Source: Streptomyces clavuligerus
Lineage (GTDB): Bacteria > Actinomycetota > Actinomycetes > Streptomycetales > Streptomycetaceae
NCBI RefSeq assembly: GCF_005519465.1
Contig: NZ_CP027858.1
Location: 3,658,001 to 3,722,000, forward strand
DNA: 64,000 nt
Direction: 5' to 3'
Shown: piece by piece, positions 18,197 through 27,522 of the stretch
How the letters are laid out: each line of letters begins with the position of its first letter
Position numbering within the stretch: position 1 is the stretch's first letter
Made by a program: the position numbers and the translations under genes
The notes under the pieces: model-generated
Databases searched by the model: none
What the model was told of the DNA's origin: nothing
Seen by the model: the letters and a program-made list of their open reading frames with translations, nothing else

Positions 18197-18288
18197 GTTC
18201 CGGCCCCGAGGATTCGGCCTTCTAAGGGCCGGGCGGAACAACTACCGTACGGGGCACAGGGCCGTACGACCCGAGGAGAGGCAGTCCG

Positions 18289-18888
18289 TTGTACGAAGGC
18301 GTGGTTCAGGACCTCATCGACGAACTGGGCAGACTGCCCGGCGTCGGGCCCAAGAGCGCGCAGCGGATCGCCTTCCACATCCTCCAGGCCGAGCCGACCG
18401 ACGTCCGTCGGCTCGCGCACGCCCTGCTGGAGGTGAAGGAGAAGGTCCGGTTCTGCTCGGTCTGCGGCAATGTGGCGCAGGAGGAGCAGTGCGGCATCTG
18501 CCGCGACCCGCGCCGGGATCTCGCCGTCATCTGTGTGGTGGAGGAGTCCAAGGACGTCGTGGCCATCGAGCGGACCCGCGAGTTCCGGGGGCGTTATCAC
18601 GTGCTGGGCGGGGCGATCAGCCCCATCGAGGGCGTCGGCCCCGACGATCTGCGGATCCGTGAGCTGCTGGCGCGGCTGGCCGACGGCACGGTGACCGAGC
18701 TGATCCTGGCCACGGACCCCAATCTGGAGGGCGAGGCGACGGCGACCTATCTGGCGCGCATGATCAAGCCGATGGGTTTGAAAGTCACCCGGCTGGCCAG
18801 TGGTCTGCCCGTGGGGGGAGACTTGGAATACGCCGACGAGGTCACGCTCGGGCGTGCCTTCGAGGGGAGACGACTTCTCGATGTCTGA
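18289..18888 (+). CDS. recR: Recombination mediator protein RecR
   Basis: RecR helps load RecA at gaps in damaged DNA together with RecF and RecO. The 199 residues have all its modules in order: helix-hairpin-helix [17 protein letters not shown] (about 14-30), the four-Cys zinc finger [16 protein letters not shown] (about 57-75), the Toprim core [16 protein letters not shown] with [15 protein letters not shown], and the C-terminal [21 protein letters not shown]. The start is TTG at 18289 after GAGGAGAGG. Its last 8 bp overlap the DUF5063 gene. Confidence 0.97.
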   Translation: MYEGVVQDLIDELGRLPGVGPKSAQRIAFHILQAEPTDVRRLAHALLEVKEKVRFCSVCGNVAQEEQCGICRDPRRDLAVICVVEESKDVVAIERTREFRGRYHVLGGAISPIEGVGPDDLRIRELLARLADGTVTELILATDPNLEGEATATYLARMIKPMGLKVTRLASGLPVGGDLEYADEVTLGRAFEGRRLLDV

Positions 18889-19537
18889 CGTCATGCTGCA
18901 CGCGACGCACCAGGACCCGGGGGACTTCGCGGTCCAGATCGCGGATTCGATCGAGTCCTTCATCGTCGCGACCGCCGAGGTCGCCAAGGGCGACGAGCCC
19001 GACAGTGCCGTGCCCTTCCTGCTGCTGGAGGTCTCCCAGCTGCTGCTGACCGGCGGACGGCTGGGCGCGCACGAGGACATCGTGCCGGACGAGCGGTACG
19101 AGCCGGACACGGGCCCGGAGCCCGATGTGGACGAGCTGCGCGAGCGCTTCGCCCGGCTGCTGGACCCGGTGGATGTGTTCTCCGAGGTCTTCGACCCGTA
19201 CGAGCCGCGCAAGGCGCCGGTGGCCTACCGGATCTCCGACAACCTCGCCGACATCGTCACCGATCTGCGCCACGGTCTGGCCCACTACCGGGCGGGCCGG
19301 ACCTCGGAGGCGCTGTGGTGGTGGCAGTTCTCGTACTTCTCCAACTGGGGCCCGACCGCTTCGGCCACCCTGCGGGCGCTCCAGTCCCTGGTGGCCCATG
19401 TCCGGCTGGACCAGCCGCTGGAGGAGCTGGACGGGCTGGACACCGACGAGCTGGCCGAGGAGGCGCTGGCGGAGGAGGCGGGCCGGGTGATGGCCGAGGA
19501 GATCGCCGCCCCGCTGGGCATCCGTCCCGGCCTCTGA
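18881..19537 (+). CDS. DUF5063 domain protein
   Basis: The 218-residue acidic protein starts at an ATG inside the last codons of recR, so the two are probably translationally coupled. Recognisable DUF5063 blocks are [54 protein letters not shown] and [15 protein letters not shown]. It is all helical with no membrane segment. The family is common after recR in actinomycetes; its role is unknown, but the coupling suggests a link to DNA repair. Confidence 0.88.
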   Translation: MSDVMLHATHQDPGDFAVQIADSIESFIVATAEVAKGDEPDSAVPFLLLEVSQLLLTGGRLGAHEDIVPDERYEPDTGPEPDVDELRERFARLLDPVDVFSEVFDPYEPRKAPVAYRISDNLADIVTDLRHGLAHYRAGRTSEALWWWQFSYFSNWGPTASATLRALQSLVAHVRLDQPLEELDGLDTDELAEEALAEEAGRVMAEEIAAPLGIRPGL

Positions 19538-19543
19538 GCGACC

Positions 19544-19604
19544 CTCCCAGCCCTTGGGAGACAGGCTCACGGCACCGGCCGGCCGGCCGGGAGGGCTGTG
19601 AGCC
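19544..19604 (+). terminator. Tandem terminator hairpins after the recR operon
   Basis: A short stem (ctccca/tgggag, 19544-19560) is followed by a longer one (ggctcac at 19564-19570 pairing with gtgagcc at 19598-19604, with further self-complementary sequence inside). Both lie just after the DUF5063 stop and upstream of the lysC promoter. Confidence 0.6.
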
Positions 19605-19664
19605 GCCGCACACCCCCGCGTACAGCGCCGTTCCCGGGGCAGTAGTCGTCCGAACGCGACTGTG

Positions 19665-19732
19665 ATCACTCCTTGAGCGGAACATCTCACGATGTGAATG
19701 TAAAAGGAGTGATTCAGGTCGCTCGTTAGACT
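19665..19732 (+). promoter_or_regulatory. Dyad operator and promoter of lysC-asd
   Basis: atcactcctt (19665-19674) and aaggagtgat (19704-19713) are perfect inverted repeats around an inner TCAC-GAT-GTGA palindrome. A possible -10 box, TAGACT, lies at 19727-19732, about 50 bp before the lysC start. The right arm of the dyad would fall over the -35 position, as expected for a repressor or activator site. The binding protein is unknown. Confidence 0.5.
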
Positions 19733-19782
19733 GAGCCGACCGCAGTACCGAGCTGCGGTGGAGAACCGAGCGAGGAGCGCAC

Positions 19783-21054
19783 GTGGGCCTTGTCGTGCAG
19801 AAGTACGGAGGCTCCTCCGTTGCCGATGCCGAGGGCATCAAGCGCGTCGCCAAGCGGATCGTGGATGCCAAGAAGAACGGCCATCAGGTCGTTGTCGTGG
19901 TGTCCGCGATGGGCGACACGACGGACGAGCTGATCGATCTCGCGGAGCAGGTGTCGCCGATCCCTGCCGGGCGCGAGTTCGACATGCTGCTGACCGCGGG
20001 AGAGCGCATCTCCATGGCACTGCTGGCCATGGCGATCAAAAACCTGGGCCACGAGGCCCAGTCCTTCACGGGCAGCCAGGCGGGCGTCATCACCGACTCG
20101 GTCCACAACAAGGCGCGCATCATCGATGTGACGCCGGGCCGTATCCGGACCGCGCTGGACGAGGGCAATATCGCCATCGTCGCCGGTTTCCAGGGCGTGT
20201 CCCAGGACAAGAAGGACATCACCACCCTGGGCCGGGGCGGCTCCGACACCACCGCGGTCGCGCTCGCGGCGGCGCTGGACGCCGAGGTCTGCGAGATCTA
20301 CACGGATGTGGACGGCGTCTTCACCGCCGACCCCCGGGTGGTCCCCAAGGCCCGGAAGATCGACTGGATCTCCTTCGAGGACATGCTGGAGCTGGCCTCG
20401 TCCGGGTCCAAGGTGCTGCTGCACCGCTGCGTCGAGTACGCGCGCCGATACAACATCCCGATCCATGTCCGCTCGTCGTTCTCCGGCCTGCGCGGCACCT
20501 GGGTCAGCAACGAACCGCAGGGAGACCAGCAGGTGGAGCACGCCATCATCTCCGGAGTCGCCCACGACGTCTCCGAGGCGAAGGTCACGGTCGTCGGGGT
20601 GCCGGACAAGCCGGGCGAGGCCGCGGCCATCTTCCGGACCATCGCCGACGCCGAGCTGAACATCGACATGGTCGTGCAGAACGTCTCCGCGGCGGCCACG
20701 GCCCTCACCGACATCTCCTTCACCCTGCCCAAGACGGACGGGGTCCGGGCCATCGACGCCCTGGAGAAGGCCAAGGGCGAGATCGGCTACGAGTCGCTGC
20801 GCTACGACGACCAGATCGGCAAGATCTCGCTGGTCGGCGCCGGGATGAAGACCAACCCCGGGGTCACCGCCACCTTCTTCGAGGCGCTGGCGAACGCGGG
20901 CGTCAACATCGAGCTGATCTCGACGTCCGAGATCCGTATCTCGGTGGTGACCCGCGCCGACGACGTCACCGAGGCCGTGCGCGCCGTGCACACCGCCTTC
21001 GGGCTCGACAGCGACTCCGACGAGGCGGTCGTCTACGGGGGCACCGGGCGATGA
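19783..21054 (+). CDS. lysC: Aspartate kinase (alpha subunit, full-length)
   Basis: LysC phosphorylates aspartate, the first step to lysine, threonine, methionine and diaminopimelate. The 423 residues hold the kinase domain ([53 protein letters not shown]) and two C-terminal ACT domains ([19 protein letters not shown] and [21 protein letters not shown]) that bind feedback inhibitors. This matches actinobacterial alpha2-beta2 enzymes. GTG at 19783 follows GAGGAG. The stop overlaps the asd start as ATGA. An internal start yields the beta subunit. Confidence 0.96.
   Translation: MGLVVQKYGGSSVADAEGIKRVAKRIVDAKKNGHQVVVVVSAMGDTTDELIDLAEQVSPIPAGREFDMLLTAGERISMALLAMAIKNLGHEAQSFTGSQAGVITDSVHNKARIIDVTPGRIRTALDEGNIAIVAGFQGVSQDKKDITTLGRGGSDTTAVALAAALDAEVCEIYTDVDGVFTADPRVVPKARKIDWISFEDMLELASSGSKVLLHRCVEYARRYNIPIHVRSSFSGLRGTWVSNEPQGDQQVEHAIISGVAHDVSEAKVTVVGVPDKPGEAAAIFRTIADAELNIDMVVQNVSAAATALTDISFTLPKTDGVRAIDALEKAKGEIGYESLRYDDQIGKISLVGAGMKTNPGVTATFFEALANAGVNIELISTSEIRISVVTRADDVTEAVRAVHTAFGLDSDSDEAVVYGGTGR
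20533..21054 (+). CDS. lysC: Aspartate kinase beta subunit from an internal start
   Basis: An in-frame GTG at codon 251 ([12 protein letters not shown]) is preceded by GGGAG with an 8-base spacer, a good ribosome site inside the coding region. It would give a 173-residue protein made only of the two ACT domains. Corynebacterium glutamicum and some streptomycetes make such an overlapping beta subunit at the equivalent place (GVA-D-SEAKVTV). This is an inference from the site and the family; no expression data are available. Confidence 0.7.
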   Translation: MEHAIISGVAHDVSEAKVTVVGVPDKPGEAAAIFRTIADAELNIDMVVQNVSAAATALTDISFTLPKTDGVRAIDALEKAKGEIGYESLRYDDQIGKISLVGAGMKTNPGVTATFFEALANAGVNIELISTSEIRISVVTRADDVTEAVRAVHTAFGLDSDSDEAVVYGGTGR

Positions 21055-22109
21055 CCCGCAAGCCGGCGCTCGCGGTCGTCGGTGCGACCGGGGCCGCCGG
21101 CTCGGAACTGCTCCAGATCCTCACCCGTCACGAGGATGTCTGGGGCGGGATACGACTGATCGCCTCCCCGCGCTCGGCCGGCCGCGTGCTGTCCGTGCGC
21201 GGGGAGGAGTGCGCCGTCCTGGCGCTGGACGAGGACGCCCTCGCGGGCGTGGACCTCGCCCTCTTCCTCACCCCCGGGGAGGTCTCCGCGCGCTGGGCGC
21301 CGGTCGCCGTCTCCCGGGGCGCGGTGGTCGTCGACAGCTCCGACGCCTTCCGGCTCGACCCGGATGTCCCCCTGGTCGTCCCCGAGCTGAATCCGCACGC
21401 CGCGCGGCTGCGTCCGCGGGGCATCGTCGCGAGCCCCCACGACACCACCCTCACCCTGCTGCCCGCCGTGGGCGCGCTGCACGCCGCGTTCGGCCTGCGG
21501 GAGCTGGTGCTCTCCTCGTACCAGGCGGCGAGCGGCGCCGGGCGGGCCGCCGTGGCCGCGCTGCGGGAACAGCTCGCGCTGGTGGCCGGTACCGAGCTGG
21601 GCACCGCCACCGGGGACGTCCGCCGGGCCGTGGGCGAGGGGCGGCTCGGTCCGCTGCCCGCGCCGCTCGCGCTCAATGTGGTGCCCTGGACCGGAGCGGT
21701 CCGCTCCGACGGCTGGTCCTCCGAGGAGCTGGGGCTGCGCGAGGAGACCCGCAAGGTGCTCGGACTCCCCGCGCTGAAGGTGGCCGCGACCTGCGTCCGC
21801 GTCCCCGTCCTCACCGCCCACTCGCTCACCGTGCACGCCCGTTTCGAGGACGAGGTCACCGTCGCGAAGGCGCACGAGGTCCTGGCGACCTCACCGGGCG
21901 TGGTCCTCTACGACGAACCGGCGCTGGGCGACTTCCCCACCCCCGCCGATGTCGTCGGCACCGATCCCACCTGGGCGGGCCGGGTGCGCCGCGCCCCCGA
22001 CGACCCGTGCGCGCTGGAGCTGTTCCTCTGCGCGGACAACCTCCGGCAGGGCACGGCCCTCAACTCCGCCCGCATCGCGGAGCTGATCGCCGCAGAATTC
22101 CCCCGGTGA
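21051..22109 (+). CDS. asd: Aspartate-semialdehyde dehydrogenase homologue lacking the catalytic Cys
   Basis: The 352-residue protein is collinear with Asd, which reduces aspartyl phosphate to the semialdehyde with NADPH. It has the Rossmann start [28 protein letters not shown], the VVDSSDAFR phosphate loop, [10 protein letters not shown] with the active-site Gln, [16 protein letters not shown] with the Glu, and [11 protein letters not shown] with the Arg and His. The nucleophile block, normally NPNCTT, here reads SPHDTT, so Asp131 replaces the Cys. The start overlaps the lysC stop (ATGA), exactly where functional asd lies in relatives. Either activity is lost or this is a paralogue with a new role; a second asd elsewhere would then be needed. 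Confidence 0.9.
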   Translation: MTRKPALAVVGATGAAGSELLQILTRHEDVWGGIRLIASPRSAGRVLSVRGEECAVLALDEDALAGVDLALFLTPGEVSARWAPVAVSRGAVVVDSSDAFRLDPDVPLVVPELNPHAARLRPRGIVASPHDTTLTLLPAVGALHAAFGLRELVLSSYQAASGAGRAAVAALREQLALVAGTELGTATGDVRRAVGEGRLGPLPAPLALNVVPWTGAVRSDGWSSEELGLREETRKVLGLPALKVAATCVRVPVLTAHSLTVHARFEDEVTVAKAHEVLATSPGVVLYDEPALGDFPTPADVVGTDPTWAGRVRRAPDDPCALELFLCADNLRQGTALNSARIAELIAAEFPR

Positions 22110-22123
22110 TGGTTGCTCAAACC

Positions 22124-22149
22124 CCCGATCGCATCGTTTCATGATCGGG
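22124..22149 (+). terminator. Terminator after asd
   Basis: cccgatc (22124-22130) pairs with gatcggg (22143-22149) around a 12-base loop, 15 bp past the asd stop. Confidence 0.55.
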
Positions 22150-22444
22150 CCTGGACACGAATGTCGTTCACTTTTGTAGGATCTGTGAACAACCTGTGAC
22201 TGCGCTGTGTCTGTAAGGCGGAGCTAAAACGTTTGGCCCCGGGGACGCGGTTGGCCGAAAATTCTTCTCTCCCCGTACCGCAACCGGCGGCCGGGCGGGA
22301 GGCGTCTTGGCGTGCACCTCAGAGACGGTGCCGCGGACATGGGGCACTGGGGAAGAGACGAGTACGCATGAGAGCAGACCCGATATCGCCGAAGGCGATC
22401 GCGTACGCGTACAACCCTGACGGGGGGATGCGTGTCCAACAGGC
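22150..22444 (+). promoter_or_regulatory. Leader and promoter region of the ECF sigma operon
   Basis: The stretch has A+T-richer parts (22160-22230 and 22255-22275) that look like promoter DNA, including ttcacttttgtaggatctgt and a tgtgaacaacctgtgac near-repeat. A possible short reading frame starts with ATG at 22368 after a GGAAGAG site and runs in a different frame into the sigma gene. Its codons lose coding character after about 25 residues, so it would at most be a leader peptide. Confidence 0.4.
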
Positions 22445-23233
22445 GTGGCAGAGGTACTCGATATCGCAGCGGTGGTCCCGGTCCGCAGAGCGCCGATGCG
22501 CCTGTTCCAGGGCGGTACGGCGGCAGCCGCGCCCGTGCGGCAGGCCGCGCCGGCGCCTGTGCGGACCCCCGAGCCCGCGCCCGGGCGCGAGGAGCGGAAG
22601 GACACCCGGCGCGGCGCGTCCGCACGTCCGGCGCGCCGTCGCAGGCTCCCCGGCGGGATGCCCGTGATCGCGCCCATGCCCACCCCGAGCGCCGCCCGGC
22701 TCCCGGCCCAGCGGGACGGTGCTGACCAGGTCATGACCTCGGGCACCACCGTCGACCATCTGACCGAGACCTATCGGGCCCACTACCGCTCGCTGCTCGG
22801 ACTCGCCGCCCTCCTGCTCGACGACACCGCCTCCTGTGAGGACGTGGTGCAGGAAGCGTTCATCCGGGTCCACTCCGCGCGCAAACGCGTCCGCGACCCG
22901 GAGAAGACGCTCGCCTATCTGCGGCAGACCGTCGTCAACCTCTCCCGGTCCGCGCTGCGCCGCCGCATCCTCGGGCTCAAGCTGCTCTCCAAGCCCATGC
23001 CCGACATGGCGAGCGCGGAGGAGGGCGCCTACGACCAGTTGGAGCGCGACGACCTGATCAAGGCCATGCGCGGGCTCCAGCGCCGCCAGCGCGAGGTCCT
23101 CGTGCTGCGATACTTCGCGGATATGACGGAAGCTCAAGTCGCTGAGACACTGGGGATATCCCTGGGATCGGTCAAGGCGTACGGCTCCCGTGGCATCGCC
23201 GCGCTGCGGGTCTCCATGGAGGCCACGTCGTGA
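22445..23233 (+). CDS. ECF-type RNA polymerase sigma factor
   Basis: The C-terminal 165 residues are a sigma-70 group IV factor: region 2 (YRAHYRSLLGLAALLLDDTASCEDVVQEAFIRVH and TLAYLRQTVVNLSRS) and region 4 (LQRRQREVLVLRYFADMTEAQVAETLGISLGSVKAYGSRGIAALR). About 95 residues before it are Ala/Pro/Arg-rich and probably disordered. Third-position G+C supports coding from about 22445, so GTG 22445 is taken; ATG at 22496 or 22733 are alternatives and no start has a strong ribosome site. Its stop overlaps the next gene (GTGA), whose product is likely its membrane partner. Confidence 0.88.
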   Translation: MAEVLDIAAVVPVRRAPMRLFQGGTAAAAPVRQAAPAPVRTPEPAPGREERKDTRRGASARPARRRRLPGGMPVIAPMPTPSAARLPAQRDGADQVMTSGTTVDHLTETYRAHYRSLLGLAALLLDDTASCEDVVQEAFIRVHSARKRVRDPEKTLAYLRQTVVNLSRSALRRRILGLKLLSKPMPDMASAEEGAYDQLERDDLIKAMRGLQRRQREVLVLRYFADMTEAQVAETLGISLGSVKAYGSRGIAALRVSMEATS

Positions 23234-24357
23234 CCGGTGGCGCGGAGAGGTCCGACCGGTACGGTCCCGACGGTCCGGACGGACCGCTGGACGAACGGAC
23301 TGGGAACGGAACTGTGGGCAACGACCAGGAGCACGGCGGCGTGGACGAGGACGCCCTGCGCCGGATGTTCCAGGACGCGGTGGGCTCGATGGCCCCCTCC
23401 GAGGGAGCACTCGACCAACTGCGCAAGGCGGTTCCCGCCCGGCGGGCCCGCAGACGCCAGGCTCTTGTCGGCGTCGCCGCGGCTGCCCTGCTGCTCGGCA
23501 CGGCGATCCCCGCGTTCGTCCATGTCTCCGGCGCGGGCGCGAACGACGGGGACGCCCACGTCAACATGGGCCAGGCGCAGCAGACCCAGGGCGGCACCGG
23601 GGAGGCGCCGTCCCGCTCCGAGCAGGTCAGGGAGAGCCCGTCGGCGCCCGGCGCCACGGGGCCTTCGGAGAAGCCGCAGGACCGTGACGAGAAGGACCGG
23701 CCCGAACCGCCCGGCGCCCGCCCCGACAAGGAGCCCGTGCCGGGCGCCGCCGCGGGCGGGGTCCCGGTGGAGCCGCGCGACGGGACCATGCCCCTGCCGA
23801 CGGCCTGCGCGCCGGGCCAGCTCGGCGTCGCCCTCGCGGAGGCCGGCCCCGCGGACGCCGACGGCACCGTCTACGGCACCTTCCGCATCGCCAACATCTC
23901 CGGCGCGAGCTGCACCGTCGACGACGGCGGCACCGTCGAGGCGCACGCCACCGGTGCGACGGACCCCGCCAGGATCGGCGTCGCCCGGCACACCTCGGGC
24001 GGCCCGGCGAGCGGGCTGCCGGACCCCTCGCAGGAGTCGGCGGCGGTACTGCTGGCCCCGGACACCGCGTACGAGGTGCGCTTCGCGTGGGTGCCCAGCG
24101 AGGCGTGTCCCACCGACGGGGAGTCCCCGGCCCCGACCCCGTCGGAGCTGCCCCCGGACGGCGAGGGGGCGGGCGGCGGCACGGACACCGGGGTCGACGG
24201 CATGGCGCCGCAGCTCCTCACGGAGGACGGCGCCCCGGCGGCGGGCGGCATCTCCGTCTCGCTCGGCTCCGCGTCCGGCGGGCCGATGGCGCGGACCACC
24301 GTGCCCAACGCCTGCGCGGGCACCGTCTACCAGACCGGCCTGCTGTCGGCTTCCTGA
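23230..24357 (+). CDS. Membrane protein coupled to the ECF sigma factor (probable anti-sigma or sensor)
   Basis: The 375-residue protein starts at GTG 23230, overlapping the sigma stop by 4 bp. Its cytoplasmic N-terminal part (DEDALRRMFQDAVGSMAPSEGALDQLRKAVPARRARRRQ) is followed by one membrane segment near residues 77-93 (LVGVAAAALLLGTAIPAF). A long Pro/Glu-rich extracellular stalk and a C-terminal beta domain follow (LGVALAEAGP, GTFRIANISGASCTVDDGG, ending CAGTVYQTG) that resembles DUF4232-like Streptomyces domains. No classical zinc-binding anti-sigma HxxxCxxC motif is visible. Anti-sigma function is therefore inferred from gene order and topology only. Confidence 0.75.
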   Translation: MTGGAERSDRYGPDGPDGPLDERTGNGTVGNDQEHGGVDEDALRRMFQDAVGSMAPSEGALDQLRKAVPARRARRRQALVGVAAAALLLGTAIPAFVHVSGAGANDGDAHVNMGQAQQTQGGTGEAPSRSEQVRESPSAPGATGPSEKPQDRDEKDRPEPPGARPDKEPVPGAAAGGVPVEPRDGTMPLPTACAPGQLGVALAEAGPADADGTVYGTFRIANISGASCTVDDGGTVEAHATGATDPARIGVARHTSGGPASGLPDPSQESAAVLLAPDTAYEVRFAWVPSEACPTDGESPAPTPSELPPDGEGAGGGTDTGVDGMAPQLLTEDGAPAAGGISVSLGSASGGPMARTTVPNACAGTVYQTGLLSAS

Positions 24358-24736
24358 CGTCCTCGCCGTGCGGCGGGCCCTGCCGGATTCCTTCCGCGGG
24401 GCCCGTCGCCGCGCCGGAGCGGGGCCGGGCCCAAGGGCCGGGCGCGGCAGGCAGTCGGGATCAGCGGCCGGGCTCACGCGCCGGGCCTCAGGGCCGGGCT
24501 CGGCCGACCGGGCGCGGCGGCCGGGCGCGGGGGCTCAGCCTCAGGGCCTGGTCTCAGGGCCGGGCCCCGGCGGCCGGGCGCCGGAGCGGGTGCGGGTGTC
24601 AGGGGCCGGGCCCGTGCGCCGGGCCTCGGGCAGTCGGGCCCCGGCGCGGGGCTCGGGCAGTCGGGCCTTCGGCTGTCGGCCTCAGGCAGTCGGGCTCAGG
24701 CAGTCGGGCTCAGGCAGTCGGTCCGGAAGGGGGCGG
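24358..24736. repeat. Gene-free G+C-rich repeat region
   Basis: Almost 380 bp of degenerate gggccggg-type repeats follow the membrane protein. Near the end (about 24680-24721) a 14-bp unit, ctcaggcagtcggg, occurs three times in tandem. Apparent long open frames here come from the G+C bias. The region lies between convergent genes. Confidence 0.7.
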
Positions 24737-25606
24737 TCAGGCCGAAGGCGCGCCCTGGGATCGCGCGGCGGCCTCGGTCGGCATGGTTTCGGCCGGTGGG
24801 GTACCGGTGCGCGGGTCGGCGGCGGGCGTGGCGCCGGTCGGCGTGGCGTCGGCCTGCGGGGCGGTTTCGGTCAGCCCCAGCGCGCGGTCCCGGGCCTCCT
24901 CGGTCTCCCGGCGGAACAGCCGGAACCACATGAAGATCACAAAGGCGGAGAAGGCGAACCACTCGCCGGTGTAGCCGAGGTTCTGGAACGCCTTCAGATC
25001 GAGTCCGCCGCCGTCCACCATCTTCGGCGGTACGGGCACCATGCCCCCGTCCGCCTTCATCAGGGTGATCCAGCCGTCGTGGACCGCGTCCGGCACCCGG
25101 TTCACCAGCGAGGCCGCGCTGATCATCCCCAGCTCCCCGGCGGGCAGCCCGCCCGCCGCGACCCCGTCCGTGCCCATGTGCTCGGACGGCTGGAGGACGC
25201 CGGTCACCTCGACCCTCCCCGGGGGCGGCTCGGGGGCCCGCTCACCCGGGGGAATCCAGCCCCGGACGACCGGCAGCACCCGTCCGTCGTCGGTCTTCAG
25301 CAGGGTCAGGACGTAGTCCCCCCGCCGGTCGTCCACCACACGGTCGGGGACGAGGAACTGCTCGCCGTACACCCCCGAGGCGGTCGCCGCCCGCCCCGCG
25401 GTCCGCTTGTCGACGGGCAGCAGCTCCGCGAGCGGGGCCGCGGCACGCTCACTGGGCGCGGGCGCGTCGCGGTACTCCTGGTGGGAGTCCACACGATCCT
25501 CGAACCTGCCGAGCTGCCAGGACCCCATGAAGACGCAGAAGGGGATGGCGAGGACGACGAAGGCGTTGATGCCCCACCACCGGGGCGTCAGCAGGAACCG
25601 GTACAC
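24737..25606 (-). CDS. SURF1 family cytochrome oxidase assembly protein
   Basis: The 289-residue protein has the SURF1 plan: an N-terminal membrane helix (WWGINAFVVLAIPFCVFMGSWQLGR), a periplasmic domain, and a C-terminal membrane helix (EWFAFSAFVIFMWFRLFRR). Conserved blocks include GSWQLGR near the start, VRGWIPPGE in the centre and LGYTGEWFAFS before the second helix. SURF1 proteins help insert haem into terminal oxidases. The C-terminal tail is Ala/Thr-rich and probably disordered. The S9 peptidase gene ends 48 bp upstream on the same strand. Confidence 0.92.
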   Translation of the reverse strand: MYRFLLTPRWWGINAFVVLAIPFCVFMGSWQLGRFEDRVDSHQEYRDAPAPSERAAAPLAELLPVDKRTAGRAATASGVYGEQFLVPDRVVDDRRGDYVLTLLKTDDGRVLPVVRGWIPPGERAPEPPPGRVEVTGVLQPSEHMGTDGVAAGGLPAGELGMISAASLVNRVPDAVHDGWITLMKADGGMVPVPPKMVDGGGLDLKAFQNLGYTGEWFAFSAFVIFMWFRLFRRETEEARDRALGLTETAPQADATPTGATPAADPRTGTPPAETMPTEAAARSQGAPSA

Positions 25607-25654
25607 CCCTCCACGGTACGGAACCCTCCCGCGCCGCCTCGGCCCGCCCCCCTC

Positions 25655-27490
25655 TCAGCCCTCCGTCCGGGCCCCGGACGGGCGGTCCGCGCCCGCGGTG
25701 CCCGCGGTGCCCAGATGCCGGGCCGCGAAGTCCAGCTCCAGCGCGAGCTGCTTGATCCGCTCCTCCACCACCAGGGAGCCGTGGCCCGCGTCATAGCGGT
25801 ACACCTCGTGCACGGCGCCCCGGGCCGCCAGCCGGTCGACGTAGTGGTCCACCTGCCGGATCGGGCAGCGCGGATCGTTGACCCCGGCGGAGATGTAGAC
25901 GGGCGCGCGCACCGCGTCCACATAGGTCAGCGGGGACGAGACCGCGTACCGCTCGGGCACCTCCTCCGGGGTGCCGCCCAGCAGCGTCCGGTCCATCGCC
26001 TTCAGGGCCTCCATCTCGTCGTGGTAGGCCGTGACATAGTCGGCGACCGGCACCGCGGCGAGCCCCAGCGCCCAGACACCGGGCTCGGTGCCCAGGCCCA
26101 GCAGGGTCACGAAGCCGCCCCAGGAGCCGCCCGCCAGGACCAGCCGCTCCGGGTCGGCGAGGCCCGAGGCCACCGCCCACTCCCGGACGGCGGCGATGTC
26201 CTCCAGCTCGATCAGGCCGACGCGGTGCTTGAGGGCGTCGGTCCACTCCCGGCCGTACCCGGTCGAGCCGCGGTAGTTCACCCGGACGACCGCGTAGCCG
26301 TGGTCGACCCAGGCCGCCGGGCCCGCCGCGAAGGAGTCGCTGTCGTGCCAGGTCGGACCGCCGTGGATGTCGAAGACCGTGGGCAGCGGGCCGCTCGCCC
26401 CCGCCGGGCGCTGGACGAGGGCGTGGACGCGGCCCCCGGGCCCGTCCACCCACACGTCCTCGACCGGCACCGACTCCGGCGCGCGCGGCCCCGGCGGGTC
26501 GAGCACCACACCGCCCGCCGTCGAGCGCACCCGCGGCGGCAGCGCCGCCGACGACCAGAGGTACTCCACCGACCCGTCGGGCCGGGCGGTGGCGCCCGAG
26601 ACCGAACCCTTCGGGGTGTCGACGCGGATCGCCTCGCCGGAGGCCAGGTCGTAGCGGAACAGCTCGCCCCGGGCCTCATGGCTGTGCGCTATCAGCAGCC
26701 CCGAGCCGTCCGGGTACCACTCCGCGCTCACGTCGCCGGGCAGACCGAGCGCGGGCTCCGACCGCTCCCCGGTGGCCACGTCCCAGATCATCGGCTCCCA
26801 GCGGCCCCGCCGCTGATGGGCCACGAGCAGCCGGGTGTCCCCCGCGACCGGCGCGAAGCCGAGCACTTCGAGCCCCAGCTCCACAGTGCCGCCCTCGGTG
26901 TCGTCCAGCTCGGCCACCGTCGAGCCGTCCAGCCGCACCACCCGCAGCGAGGAGTGCATGGCGTCCCCGTGCTCCGTGTGCTCGACGGCGATCAGCGTGC
27001 CGTCGTGGGAGAGGTCGCCGACCCCGGCGGACTCCCGGTGCCGGTAGATCTCCACCGGCTCGGCCCCGTCGCGGACGACATGGATCGTGCTGCCGTCCTC
27101 GTCGGTGGAGCGCCCGACCACCGAGGCGCCGTGCCGCCCGATCGCCAGCCCCGCCCCGTAGGAGGGGGCGAGCCCGGGTGCGGCGGGGACGTCCTCGCCG
27201 CCGCCGAAGGGCTGCCGCAGCCAGACGCCGAACTCGTCCCCGTCCGTGTCGCTGAACCACCAGATCGCCGTGCCGTCGGGGGTCAGCACCCCGTCCGTCG
27301 TCCCGCTCGGCCGGTCGGTGACCTGGCGCTGCTCCCCGGTGGCCCGGTCCCACGCGTACAGCTCGTAGGTGCCGGTGGCGTTGGAGACGAAGAGGGAGCG
27401 GTCCGGCGCGTCGGGGGCCCAGTCGGGCAGGGAGACCCGCGGCGCGCGGAAGCGCTTCTCCCAGTCGGGCATGGCTTCGGCATCAGTCAT
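25655..27490 (-). CDS. Prolyl oligopeptidase family (S9) serine peptidase
   Basis: The 611-residue protein has an N-terminal beta-propeller (residues about 20-370) that would gate access, and a C-terminal alpha/beta-hydrolase peptidase domain. The catalytic Ser lies in LAGGSWGGFVTLLG, the Asp in SAGVNDPRCPIRQ and the His in YDAGHGSLV. DIHGGPTWHDSDSF gives the oxyanion-hole HGGP typical of the family, and VNYRGSTGYGREW is another S9 mark. It probably trims short peptides in the cytoplasm; no signal peptide is seen. ATG 27490 is taken; 27499 and 27472 are also possible and none has a strong ribosome site. Confidence 0.92.
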   Translation of the reverse strand: MTDAEAMPDWEKRFRAPRVSLPDWAPDAPDRSLFVSNATGTYELYAWDRATGEQRQVTDRPSGTTDGVLTPDGTAIWWFSDTDGDEFGVWLRQPFGGGEDVPAAPGLAPSYGAGLAIGRHGASVVGRSTDEDGSTIHVVRDGAEPVEIYRHRESAGVGDLSHDGTLIAVEHTEHGDAMHSSLRVVRLDGSTVAELDDTEGGTVELGLEVLGFAPVAGDTRLLVAHQRRGRWEPMIWDVATGERSEPALGLPGDVSAEWYPDGSGLLIAHSHEARGELFRYDLASGEAIRVDTPKGSVSGATARPDGSVEYLWSSAALPPRVRSTAGGVVLDPPGPRAPESVPVEDVWVDGPGGRVHALVQRPAGASGPLPTVFDIHGGPTWHDSDSFAAGPAAWVDHGYAVVRVNYRGSTGYGREWTDALKHRVGLIELEDIAAVREWAVASGLADPERLVLAGGSWGGFVTLLGLGTEPGVWALGLAAVPVADYVTAYHDEMEALKAMDRTLLGGTPEEVPERYAVSSPLTYVDAVRAPVYISAGVNDPRCPIRQVDHYVDRLAARGAVHEVYRYDAGHGSLVVEERIKQLALELDFAARHLGTAGTAGADRPSGARTEG

Positions 27491-27522
27491 GCCGCCCATC
27501 CAATCAGCCCCCGGGCCCGGCG

